A stretch of DNA of 7,057 nucleotides from CAZBMJ01 sp964493205 (lineage in GTDB: Bacteria; Myxococcota; UBA727; JABDBI01): the NCBI GenBank assembly GCA_964493205.1, contig CAZBMJ010000064.1, positions 1 through 7,057 of the forward strand, given 5' to 3'. Positions within the stretch are counted from its first letter, which is position 1; the number at the start of each line of letters is the position of its first letter. The translations under genes were made by a program, and so were the position numbers. Positions 1 through 6,710 of this stretch are shown piece after piece. The notes under the pieces are model-generated. The model saw only the letters and a list, made by a program, of their open reading frames with translations. It did no database searches and had not been told where the DNA came from.

Positions 1-55
1 GTGCTTATCCAAAAATCAGATTAACTAATCAATACTTATGGGTAATCATATGGCC
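1..55. repeat. Left arm of 55-bp terminal inverted repeat
   Basis: Bases 1-55 are the reverse complement of 7003-7057 with a single mismatch (position 15 against 7043). Each arm starts, read inwards, with GTGCTTATCC and ends with CATATGGCC. Identity stops abruptly at base 55 on both sides. The arm includes a small imperfect palindrome, GATTA-AC-TAATC (19-30). No coding potential is visible. It could be a dispersed genomic repeat, the end of an insertion element, or a site where an assembly stopped. The sequence shows only the inverted pair. Confidence 0.9.
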
Positions 56-56
56 A

Positions 57-118
57 CGCCTTGTGCGAGGCATCTAGACAATTAACTTTTTTCAATGGTA
101 GAAATTAGTTTTCTGGAT
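57..118 (+). repeat. Structured intergenic repeat, left copy
   Basis: This 62-base unit is repeated in the same orientation at 6919-6986. The first 16 bases (57-72), a block CAATTAACTTTT (79-90) and the last 17 bases (102-118) are identical or nearly so, while the centre differs. It holds a small hairpin, GCCT/AGGC (58-61 with 68-71). A longer stem follows, pairing 72-88 with 102-118 as 15 of 17 pairs including two G-U wobbles, around a 13-base loop. It lies just beyond the 3' end of the minus-strand gene block, where a transcript end might form, but there is no U-tract typical of an intrinsic terminator. It resembles REP- or MITE-like palindromic repeats, though the family is not identified. 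Confidence 0.75.
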
Positions 119-140
119 TAGGAATGGGCTGAAAGCTATT

Positions 141-1091
141 CTAATGTAATTTCCCAAAAATAGCCTTATAGAGTTGCCCGCTAGATAGCCCATGTTTTTC
201 ATACAGACTCTCAGGGGTACCTGATTCGCCAAATTCATCTTGTATGCCAAGCCTAATAAGCTTAGTGGGAGTGCCCATGCTTGATAAACTCTCAGCAATA
301 GCGCCACCAAGTCCACCGATAATATTGTGATCCTCAATACTAAAAAGCATTTTAGTTTGATTGGCAGCTTCAAAGATTGCTTTGTGGTCAACAGGCTTAA
401 TAGAACTGGCATTATAGACGCGAGCTTTAATGCCATTTTTAGCTAATTGATCAGCCGCATCTAAGGCATTAAACAAGGTTCCGCCACTGGCAAAAATACT
501 AATATCATTGCCTGCTCTTAGCTGTGAAAACTGCCCAGGTTTAAACCTATAGCTTTCATCATGAACCCTTACTAAATCTTGCCTGGTGAGCCGTAAATAA
601 GCCGGAGTTCTAGATGTGCACAAATACTGCATAATTTTATGGGTTTCTATATCGTCACTAGGCTGAAAAACTTCCATGGTGGGCAGTGATCTCATAAGTG
701 CAATATCTTCTAAGCCTTGTTGAGAATAACCATCCTCGCCAATACCAATACCGCAGTGGGTTCCTACTATTCGAACATGAGCACCAGAATAAGCCACACT
801 CATTTTTATTTGATCAAATCTGCCTGTAATAAAACAAGCAAATGAACAGGCAAAGGGAATATAGCCAGAAAGTGCCAAACCTGATGCAACACCTAACATA
901 TTGGCTTCTGCTATACCCATTTGAAAAAATCGTTGAGGATATTTTTTGGAAAAATCATAACTCATGGTGCTTTTTGATAAATCAGCATCTAGAACTACTA
1001 TTTTATCAAAAGTCTCGCCCAAAGAAACTAAAGCTTGACCAAAAGCCTTACGAGAGGCCATTTTTATATCTTTTTTAATTTCGTAATTCAT
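141..1091 (-). CDS. tkt: Transketolase, C-terminal subunit (split enzyme)
   Basis: This 316-residue protein covers the pyrimidine-binding and C-terminal domains of transketolase and should act with the adjacent N-terminal subunit, moving two-carbon ketol units in the cytosolic pentose phosphate pathway. GIAEANM (59-65) holds Glu62, the glutamate that activates thiamine diphosphate. Arg14 in ASRKA, His112 in GTHCG, Asp120 in GEDG and Arg170 in LTRQ match substrate-contacting E. coli TktA residues Arg358, His461, Asp469 and Arg520. The C-terminal domain starts near residue 195. E. coli His473 is replaced by Gln124 (GYSQQ), which is unusual. I chose the first ATG because GGAG sits 7 bases upstream; Met11 has no good site. 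The start lies 2 bases after the stop of the N-subunit gene, so the two are probably translationally coupled. A specialised transketolase with another substrate is possible. Confidence 0.93.
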   Translation of the reverse strand: MNYEIKKDIKMASRKAFGQALVSLGETFDKIVVLDADLSKSTMSYDFSKKYPQRFFQMGIAEANMLGVASGLALSGYIPFACSFACFITGRFDQIKMSVAYSGAHVRIVGTHCGIGIGEDGYSQQGLEDIALMRSLPTMEVFQPSDDIETHKIMQYLCTSRTPAYLRLTRQDLVRVHDESYRFKPGQFSQLRAGNDISIFASGGTLFNALDAADQLAKNGIKARVYNASSIKPVDHKAIFEAANQTKMLFSIEDHNIIGGLGGAIAESLSSMGTPTKLIRLGIQDEFGESGTPESLYEKHGLSSGQLYKAIFGKLH

Positions 1092-1093
1092 GT

Positions 1094-1918
1094 TTATTCT
1101 CCAAGCTCTAAAAATGCCAATTCTAATTCTTGCTCTGATAAGGCTTTACCATGCCAAGCAACGGTATCTTTTTCTAAAAACGAAACCCCTTTGCCCTTAA
1201 TAGTTTTAGCGATGATCATAGTGGGTTGATTTTTAGTTTTATGAGCAAGCTCTAGTGCCCCTTTAATTTCATCAAAATCATGGCCATTAATAGTGAGAGT
1301 GTGCCACCCAAAGCTTTCACACTTTTTATCTAGGGGTTCTATGGCCATAACATTGTCTGTAAGACCATCTATTTGACCGTTGTTGCGATCAACAAATACT
1401 ATTAGATTATCAGTTTTATAGTGAGCAGCACACATTAAGGCTTCCCACACTTGTCCTTCTTGCATTTCACCATCACCAAGAATGGCATAAACATTATAAG
1501 AATTATTTTTATCAAGTTTACTCGCCAAAGCCATACCTAAGGCCACTGATAAACCTTGCCCTAGGGATCCTGTGGATGCTTCAATACCGCCAAGAAGCCT
1601 ATTAGCTGGATGTCCTTGCAAAAGAGTATCGGTTTGCCTAAAAGTTTTAAGCAAATCTTTGCTAAAATAGCCACACTCGGCCAAAACTGCATATAAAGCA
1701 GGTACGCCATGTCCTTTGGACAAAACAAAGCGATCACGATTAGGATTTTTAGGATTTTTTGGATCGTGCTTCATTTCGTTAAAATACAAATAAGCAATAA
1801 GATCCATGGCGCTTAAAGAGCCTCCTGGATGGCCATTTTTAGCTTTGGTGATCATGGCTAAAGCATCACGTCGTAACTTTTTAGTGATACCAGCTAACTC
1901 TATGCTAGATAAGGGCAT
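1094..1918 (-). CDS. tkt: Transketolase, N-terminal subunit (split enzyme)
   Basis: This 274-residue protein is the thiamine diphosphate-binding (PP) domain of transketolase as a separate polypeptide, about the usual length for split N subunits. Visible motifs are GHPGGS with His30, SKGHG with His70, QGHP with His103 preceded by Arg94, and STGSLGQG (115-122). The cofactor and metal signature begins at GDGEMQEG (148-155) and ends at Asn179-Asn180 in DRNNGQIDG. WHGK with His256 lies near the end. These match E. coli TktA His26, His66, His100, Arg91 and His261. The protein ends before the pyrimidine domain, which is encoded 2 bases downstream, so the split is clean rather than a frameshift: this gene has its own stop and the next its own Shine-Dalgarno site. 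The start follows rapZ by 31 bases with only a weak GAGAG site. No terminator separates it from rapZ. Confidence 0.94.
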   Translation of the reverse strand: MPLSSIELAGITKKLRRDALAMITKAKNGHPGGSLSAMDLIAYLYFNEMKHDPKNPKNPNRDRFVLSKGHGVPALYAVLAECGYFSKDLLKTFRQTDTLLQGHPANRLLGGIEASTGSLGQGLSVALGMALASKLDKNNSYNVYAILGDGEMQEGQVWEALMCAAHYKTDNLIVFVDRNNGQIDGLTDNVMAIEPLDKKCESFGWHTLTINGHDFDEIKGALELAHKTKNQPTMIIAKTIKGKGVSFLEKDTVAWHGKALSEQELELAFLELGE

Positions 1919-1949
1919 ATGACACTCTCGTTTTTTAATTAAAGTTTGC

Positions 1950-2810
1950 TTAACTTTGACGCGTTATGTCTCGATGTTCAACCCTTATATTTTTTATTTT
2001 TTTGCTTAACTCTTCTAATAAAGCTAAAGCTATGGCTACTGAGCGATGCTTGCCCCCAGTACAACCAATGGCAATAGTTAAATTTGATTTGCCCTCTTGT
2101 TCATAATGAGGATATAAAAATAAAAGCATCGTAAGCATTTTTTCAAAAAAAATTTTAGCAGGCTCTTGGTTTATTACAAAATCATATACTTCTTTTTCTA
2201 AACCAGTCTTTGTTTTTAGGGCTTGATTATAATAAGGATTATCTAGGAAACGAACATCAAAACAAAGGTCTAGATTAAGGGGCACGCCATATTTAAAACC
2301 AAAACTGATAATATTTATATTAAGCCCCAAGTCTTCAGGTAAAAATTTGCTTTTAATTAAGCTTTTTAACTCATGGGTATTTAATGAATCAGTTTCTATA
2401 CTATGGGTGGCTAAGCTTTTAATAGTTTTTAGTAATTCCTGCTCTTTATCCAAAGCCTCATCAATGCCACAGCCATCATCTAGTGGATGGTGTCGTTTAG
2501 TTTCTTGGTAACGAGCAATAATACTTGGTCTAGATGCTGTTAGAAAAATCAGTTTTTTATTGTAAGTTTGCTCCTTTATTTCTTGCCATTTTTTGGGGAA
2601 AATATTTAAAAATAAGGCTTCTCTTACATCGATAATTAAAGCTATTTTATTAAGTTTTTGCCCGTTTTTTTGAGCAAGATCCAGTAAATTTCCTAAGAAT
2701 TGAGGTGGAAGATTATCTATGACAAAAAAGCCTAAATCTTCCAAAATTCTCGCTACACTGCTTTTACCTGCCCCTGAATAGCCAGAAATAACCACCAATT
2801 CTTTTTTCAT
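1950..2810 (-). CDS. rapZ: RapZ/YvcJ-family nucleotide-binding protein (RNase adapter)
   Basis: This 286-residue protein matches RapZ (YhbJ) along its length. The Walker A loop is GYSGAGKSS (10-18), followed by the family hallmark DNLPP (32-36) and a Walker B-like strand ending LIIDVRE (58-64). The C-terminal domain carries FGFKYGVP and FDVRFLDNPYY, then GCTGGKHRSV (249-258). In E. coli, RapZ binds glucosamine-6-phosphate and presents the small RNA GlmZ to RNase E, controlling glmS; in other bacteria it is a nucleotide-binding protein of less certain role. The tail HRDITRQS lacks most of the Lys-Arg-Lys cluster that helps E. coli RapZ bind RNA, so RNA binding here is uncertain. The ATG overlaps the hpf stop (ATGA), and no Shine-Dalgarno site is evident, so translation is probably coupled to hpf. 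Confidence 0.95.
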   Translation of the reverse strand: MKKELVVISGYSGAGKSSVARILEDLGFFVIDNLPPQFLGNLLDLAQKNGQKLNKIALIIDVREALFLNIFPKKWQEIKEQTYNKKLIFLTASRPSIIARYQETKRHHPLDDGCGIDEALDKEQELLKTIKSLATHSIETDSLNTHELKSLIKSKFLPEDLGLNINIISFGFKYGVPLNLDLCFDVRFLDNPYYNQALKTKTGLEKEVYDFVINQEPAKIFFEKMLTMLLFLYPHYEQEGKSNLTIAIGCTGGKHRSVAIALALLEELSKKIKNIRVEHRDITRQS

Positions 2811-3346
2811 AGAGTTTCGATCAAACCATATTTTGTGCCATTTTTACGATAAATTACGTTTATATGATCAGTTTTAGCATTTAAAAAAACCAAAATATCG
2901 TTATTTAACAAATCCATTTGCATTAATGCTTCATCAATGCTCATGGGTGTGGCGTGAAATTCTTTAGTTTCAATAATTTTTTGATCAAGTTTTTGATCTT
3001 CTTGTTCACTAGTTTCAAAAAGCTTAAATTGCATTTTAAGTTTAGCACCTTCTTTAGGTCTAGAGCTTATAATACGATCGTGGTATTTTTTAACTTGTTT
3101 TTCAATTTTATCCGTGGCTCTTTGTATGGAGTTATACATGTCTTCAGAAGTTTCTTTTCCGCATATATTGGTGCCATTATAAACAACATTTATTTCAGCT
3201 TTATGTAAATACTTTTCACTGCTTAAAATCACATGGCACTGAGCTGAAGCATCTAAATATTTGCTAAGCCTTGAAATTCTTTCTTCTGCTTGATTTTTTA
3301 AAGCATCAGTGCTTTCCATATGCCTAAATGTAAAAGTAATTTTCAT
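2807..3346 (-). CDS. hpf: Long-form ribosome hibernation promoting factor
   Basis: This 179-residue protein has an N-terminal RaiA/HPF domain (about 1-95, starting MKITFTFRH) that would bind the 30S decoding centre. A charged linker (about 96-123) follows, then a C-terminal dimerisation domain (124-179) ending PMSIDEALMQMDLL and INVIYRKNGTKYGLIETL. The C-terminal domain makes it the long form, which in other bacteria forms 100S ribosome dimers by itself in resting cells. The frame stays open upstream to 3412, but I place the start at the ATG at 3346: it begins the conserved fold and has GGGAG 7 bases upstream, whereas the extra 22 residues are not family-like and overlap the putative promoter. 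The stop overlaps the rapZ start by 4 bases. Neither rpoN nor ptsN, frequent neighbours of this gene, is present. Confidence 0.95.
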   Translation of the reverse strand: MKITFTFRHMESTDALKNQAEERISRLSKYLDASAQCHVILSSEKYLHKAEINVVYNGTNICGKETSEDMYNSIQRATDKIEKQVKKYHDRIISSRPKEGAKLKMQFKLFETSEQEDQKLDQKIIETKEFHATPMSIDEALMQMDLLNNDILVFLNAKTDHINVIYRKNGTKYGLIETL

Positions 3347-3353
3347 AAAATAT

Positions 3354-3358
3354 CTCCC
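3354..3358 (-). promoter_or_regulatory. Shine-Dalgarno site fixing the hpf start
   Basis: The minus strand reads GGGAG, then 7 bases to the ATG at 3346. This strong, well-placed site argues for that start over the in-frame upstream start at 3412. Confidence 0.8.
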
Positions 3359-3368
3359 ACTTTTGTCT

Positions 3369-3397
3369 ACTATAAACTTTATATAACCATCTAGCAT
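3369..3397 (-). promoter_or_regulatory. Possible internal promoter for hpf-rapZ-tkt
   Basis: On the minus strand, TATAGT (3369-3374, five of six matches to the sigma-70 -10 box) lies 17 bases after ATGCTA (3392-3397, three of six matches to the -35 box). Transcription would start near 3362, about 16 bases before the hpf ATG. A direct repeat TAATGCT, with a 15-base period, covers the -35 region and sequence upstream and might be an operator. Similar matches occur by chance in DNA this AT-rich. Confidence 0.35.
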
Positions 3398-3433
3398 TAA
3401 TAAAGAAAGCATTAGGAGATCAAAAGAGATAAT

Positions 3434-4699
3434 TTAGCTAAATTTTTTAAAAATTAACACAGCATTAGTTCCACCAAAACCAAAAGAATTGGACATGGCG
3501 TAGTTTGTGGATTTTTCTCTAGCAATATTAGGTACATAATCTAGATCACACTCAGGATCAGGAGTTTCTAGATTAATGGTTGGAGGCAAAATTCCATGCT
3601 TTAAGCTTAAGGAGCTAAAAGCTGCCTCAATACCGCCTGCTGCGCCCAGCAAATGCCCTGTCATGGATTTAGTAGAACTTACCATAAGTTTATGAGCATG
3701 TTCACCAAAGGCAGATTTAATAGCCTGAGTTTCCAATTTGTCGTTCAACGGCGTACTGGTGCCGTGAGCGTTAATATAGTCTATTTGCTGAGGATTAATT
3801 TTAGCGTCGCTCATAGCCCTAAGCATGGCTCTTTTGGCACCTTCACCAAAAGGAGCGGGAGCAGTTATATGATTAGCATCACAAGTAGATCCATAGCCCA
3901 CTACTTCCGCTATAATATGAGCTCCTCTTTTTTTTGCTGTTTCTAGTTCTTCCAATACTAAAATTCCTGCACCTTCAGACATAACAAAACCTTCTCTGTT
4001 TAAGTCAAAAGGCCTGCTAGCTTTGGTGGGGTTATTGTTATAGCTTGCGCTTAAAGCATGCATATTGTTAAAACCCGAAAGAGCTAGGGGGTGCATAGAG
4101 CTCTCAGCTCCGCCTGCGAGCATTAAATTAGCGTGGCCAGATCGTATTTTATGAAAGGCTTCACCAATAGCATGAGTGCCAGAAGCACATGCTGAAACCA
4201 CCACAAAATTATCAGCTCGTAAGTTATATTTAATAGCAATATGTCCAGCAGCTAGATTAGAAATAGTACCTGGAACAAAAAATGGAGAGACTCTGTTGGG
4301 GCCTTGAGCTGTTAAAGAATCATAATTGCGAGATAATACATCCAGGCCAACCATACCAACACCAATAATAGTGCCAGCTTGCTCCCCATCTTCATCGCTT
4401 AGCTTATTTTCTAAGCCAGCCATTGCCCACGCTTCGCACGCAGCAGCCATGGCAAAATGCATAAATTTGCCCATTTTTTTGGCATCTTTTTTGGGTTCAA
4501 TAAAATCTTCTGCAATAAAATTTTTTACTTCGCCGCCAATAGTTACTTCTAAGGGTTTTGATGCCCATAAAGTATCAGACCAAGACGCAACCCTATCTAT
4601 ACCGCTTTGGCCTTTGCATAGGTTTGTCCAAGTATCTTTTGTATTATTGCCTACGGGACAAATAACTCCCAGACCAGTAATTACCACTCTTCTTGTCAT
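3434..4699 (-). CDS. fabF: 3-oxoacyl-ACP synthase II
   Basis: This 421-residue elongating ketosynthase of the thiolase fold condenses malonyl-ACP with acyl-ACP in type II fatty-acid synthesis. The catalytic triad is visible as Cys171 in SACASG, His312 in NAHGTSTPLND and His349 in KSMTGHLLGAAGG, with Lys344 in the same motif. The C-terminal NSFGFGGTNA loop (404-413) is intact, and the length is normal for FabF. I use the ATG at 4699 because AAAGGA lies 6 bases upstream and MTRRVVITGLG is the usual family start; an in-frame TTG at 4717 would add six residues and include the Shine-Dalgarno site itself. It follows acpP by 36 bases, with a terminator-like hairpin between. The stop codon lies inside a perfect 14-bp AT palindrome (3431-3444). 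It could be FabB-like, but the position next to acpP favours FabF. Confidence 0.96.
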   Translation of the reverse strand: MTRRVVITGLGVICPVGNNTKDTWTNLCKGQSGIDRVASWSDTLWASKPLEVTIGGEVKNFIAEDFIEPKKDAKKMGKFMHFAMAAACEAWAMAGLENKLSDEDGEQAGTIIGVGMVGLDVLSRNYDSLTAQGPNRVSPFFVPGTISNLAAGHIAIKYNLRADNFVVVSACASGTHAIGEAFHKIRSGHANLMLAGGAESSMHPLALSGFNNMHALSASYNNNPTKASRPFDLNREGFVMSEGAGILVLEELETAKKRGAHIIAEVVGYGSTCDANHITAPAPFGEGAKRAMLRAMSDAKINPQQIDYINAHGTSTPLNDKLETQAIKSAFGEHAHKLMVSSTKSMTGHLLGAAGGIEAAFSSLSLKHGILPPTINLETPDPECDLDYVPNIAREKSTNYAMSNSFGFGGTNAVLIFKKFS

Positions 4700-4705
4700 A
4701 AAATT

Positions 4706-4711
4706 TCCTTT
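4706..4711 (-). promoter_or_regulatory. Shine-Dalgarno site fixing the fabF start
   Basis: AAAGGA on the minus strand ends 6 bases before the ATG at 4699. It sits inside the six-codon extension implied by the alternative TTG at 4717, so the TTG is unlikely to be used. Confidence 0.75.
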
Positions 4712-4718
4712 AGGCAAT

Positions 4719-4742
4719 AAAAAAGCCCCAAAGCTTTAGGCT
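4719..4742 (-). terminator. Intrinsic terminator or attenuator after acpP
   Basis: The minus strand reads AGCCT, a short A/T-rich stretch containing AAAGCTTT, then GGGGCTTTTTT. AGCCT pairs with GGGCT (one T-G wobble), with possible further A-T pairs inside, and six Ts follow. The stem begins within the last acpP codons and includes its stop, so it would end an acpP message at once after the coding region. fabF follows with its own ribosome site and no clear promoter, so partial readthrough is likely. This would leave acpP mRNA more abundant than fabF mRNA, as expected for the very abundant carrier protein. Confidence 0.6.
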
Positions 4743-4975
4743 AAATTATTTTTAATAAATAGTATTGCATCAGATACTTTAGTTATTTTTTCAGCTTCTT
4801 CATCAGGAATTTCAAGATCAAATTCTTCTTCTAATGTCATGATTAATTCTACTAAATCCAAAGAATCAGCACCTAGATCTTCTAAAAATTTTGATTCAGG
4901 CTTGATTTGTTCTTCTTCAACCCCAAGTTGATCAGCAATAATATTTTTAACTTTTTCTTCTATACTTTTAGACAT
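4736..4975 (-). CDS. acpP: Acyl carrier protein
   Basis: This 79-residue, strongly acidic four-helix carrier holds the growing acyl chain on a phosphopantetheine arm. The attachment site is Ser38 in LGADSLDLVEL (34-44), followed by the acidic recognition helix II (LEEEFDLEIPDEEAEKI), which contacts FabD, FabG and FabF. Length and sequence are typical of a primary fatty-acid ACP rather than a polyketide carrier. The ATG is preceded by AAAGGA and then GAGA within 16 bases. It lies between fabG (32-base gap) and fabF, the canonical place. The stop codon is inside a terminator-like hairpin, which suggests that its dosage is set separately from fabF. No phosphopantetheinyl transferase gene is in the window. 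Confidence 0.98.
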   Translation of the reverse strand: MSKSIEEKVKNIIADQLGVEEEQIKPESKFLEDLGADSLDLVELIMTLEEEFDLEIPDEEAEKITKVSDAILFIKNNLA

Positions 4976-5007
4976 GTTCTCTTTTTCCTTTTTTTCTAAA
5001 TAAATTT

Positions 5008-5751
5008 TTAAATATAAAGGCCACCATTTACTGACAATACCTGGCCAGTTATATAATCAGCTTCACTGCTTGCCAAAAATGCCACAGCATTAGCAATATC
5101 GCAAGCTTTACCTATGCGATTAAGGGGAATAGCTTGTACTATTTGCTCCATAGCTTTGCCTAGAATGTTTTTAGTCATATCTGTTTCAATATAGCCAGGG
5201 GATACAGCATTAACCGTGACATTTTTTGAAGCAACTTCTTTCGCTAACGACTTAGTAAAGCCAATCAAACCAGCTTTAGATGCTGCATAAGCGCATTGCC
5301 CAACATTGCCCATTTCACCTGCAACACTTGAAAGATTAATGATTTTTCCTGATTTATTTTTAATCATGTCTCTGATTACAGCTTGTGAACAAATAAAAGC
5401 CCCTTTAAGATTAATATCCATTTGCTTTTCATAATCAGACATTTTAAGTCTCATGAGCAAGCCATCTATAGTAATTCCTGCGTTGTTTACTAAAATGTCA
5501 ACACAGCCCACTCTTTCTTTAATAATGCTTATAGCTTGTAGTACCTCTTCTTCTTGGGAAACATCGAATTTTAACGCAAAAGAGTTTTTTTTGTTTTCTA
5601 GGCTATTTAGTGTGCTTTGGGCTTCTTCTTCAGAATTAGCATAATTAATCACTACACAAGCGCCCCTTAAAGCAAGTTTTTGAGCAATGGCCCTACCAAT
5701 ACCTCTGCTTGCGCCAGTTACTAAGGCTATTTTATTTTCTAAATTATACAT
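5008..5751 (-). CDS. fabG: 3-oxoacyl-ACP reductase
   Basis: This 247-residue classical short-chain dehydrogenase/reductase catalyses the NADPH-dependent reduction of 3-oxoacyl-ACP to the 3-hydroxy form. The Rossmann cofactor loop is TGASRGIG (12-19), and NNAG lies at 89-92. The catalytic residues are Asn114, Ser142 in NLSSVAG, Tyr155 and Lys159 in YAASK. PGYIETDM (185-192) and the C-terminal ITGQVLSVNGG are typical of FabG. Its position between fabD and acpP separates it from the many other SDR enzymes. The start overlaps the end of fabD by 8 bases, with AAGGA 7 bases upstream inside the last fabD codons, so the pair is tightly coupled. Confidence 0.97.
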   Translation of the reverse strand: MYNLENKIALVTGASRGIGRAIAQKLALRGACVVINYANSEEEAQSTLNSLENKKNSFALKFDVSQEEEVLQAISIIKERVGCVDILVNNAGITIDGLLMRLKMSDYEKQMDINLKGAFICSQAVIRDMIKNKSGKIINLSSVAGEMGNVGQCAYAASKAGLIGFTKSLAKEVASKNVTVNAVSPGYIETDMTKNILGKAMEQIVQAIPLNRIGKACDIANAVAFLASSEADYITGQVLSVNGGLYI

Positions 5752-6670
5752 TTGATGTTCCTTCTAAATTATCTAAATTTTCACAATGGGCATTGAGGTC
5801 TATTTTTTTAACTAAACCACATAAGACATTTTTAGGTCCAAGTTCTAAATAATTAGTATCTTGGTAATTATTTTTAATATACTCCACACAGGTTTTAAAT
5901 CTTACTGGGCTAGCTATTTGCTCAATAATCAGACGCTTAATATCTTTAGGATTATTTTGAGCTAGCCCTGATACATTGGAAATAATGCTAAATTTGGGGG
6001 TAGCAAAGCTTATATCTTGTAAAATTTTAGACATCTTTTCTGCAACAGGCTTCATAATGGCGCAATGAAAAGGAGCACTGACATTTAAATCAATAATTTT
6101 TTTAGCACCTTTTTTCAATAATAATTCTTTAACGTTATTAATTCCTGCAATTTTGCCAGCAATAACTGTTTGATTATCAGTATTATAATTGGCTATGGCT
6201 ACATAATTGGGAGAATTTTCATCACTAAAGCTTTGCACTATATCTTGTATGCTCTTGGTATCTAGGCCTAGAACAGCTGCCATAGAGCCGTCCTTATTAG
6301 GGCAAGCTTGTGACATTAATAATCCTCGTTTATACACCAGGGCCACTGCATCTTCAAAACTAATAACTTCGCTGGCTACCAAGGCGCTATATTCACCTAA
6401 AGAATGACCAAGGGCCATACTTGCTTGCAAGCCATTTTCTTGAGCATATAAAAAAGCCATATGAGAATGAAGCAAAATAGCCACTTGGGTTATTTGAGTT
6501 TTAGTAAGTTCTTCTAGGGGGCCATCTAACATAAGTTTTATTAGGGGCTGATTAATAATCTCTGATGCTTTTAGGCCAAGTTTTTTAAATTTTTCTATTT
6601 CTAAAAAACTCTTGGCCATGCCTACGTATTGTGAGCCTTGGCCGGGAAATAATAAACAAATATTTTTCAT
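5744..6670 (-). CDS. fabD: Malonyl-CoA:ACP transacylase
   Basis: This 308-residue enzyme transfers malonate from CoA to ACP, supplying the extender unit for fatty-acid elongation. LFPGQGSQ (7-14) provides the oxyanion-hole glutamine Gln11. The nucleophile Ser90 is in GHSLGE (88-93), Arg115 in YKRG would bind the malonyl carboxylate, and His202 in SAPFHC completes the catalytic pair. LELGPKNVL near the C-terminus is also typical. The length matches FabD. The start has a modest AAAGG site 8 bases upstream. It is the first gene of the minus-strand block; the common upstream partners plsX and fabH are absent, and a divergent tRNA gene lies there instead. Confidence 0.97.
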   Translation of the reverse strand: MKNICLLFPGQGSQYVGMAKSFLEIEKFKKLGLKASEIINQPLIKLMLDGPLEELTKTQITQVAILLHSHMAFLYAQENGLQASMALGHSLGEYSALVASEVISFEDAVALVYKRGLLMSQACPNKDGSMAAVLGLDTKSIQDIVQSFSDENSPNYVAIANYNTDNQTVIAGKIAGINNVKELLLKKGAKKIIDLNVSAPFHCAIMKPVAEKMSKILQDISFATPKFSIISNVSGLAQNNPKDIKRLIIEQIASPVRFKTCVEYIKNNYQDTNYLELGPKNVLCGLVKKIDLNAHCENLDNLEGTSNV

Positions 6671-6710
6671 TACTAAACCTTTTTAAAAAATTTCTCTTGC
6701 TAAGTAAACC

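Noticed and set aside
92..436. A 114-codon open frame on the minus strand at the left end
   Set aside because: It overlaps the transketolase C subunit in another frame and extends into the repeat region; the overlapped frame is clearly the real gene.
1092..1093. A frameshift splitting a single transketolase gene
   Set aside because: The C subunit has its own ATG and GGAG site, the N subunit has a proper stop, and split transketolases divide at this same domain border.
3347..3412. An N-terminal extension of 22 residues on hpf
   Set aside because: The extension is unlike the family. The internal ATG at 3346 has a strong Shine-Dalgarno site and begins the conserved domain.
3431..3444. A perfect 14-bp palindrome AATTTAGCTAAATT at the fabF stop as a terminator
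   Set aside because: The stem is only five A-T pairs. In the gene direction there is no clean T-tract; the T-tract on the plus strand has no gene to terminate.
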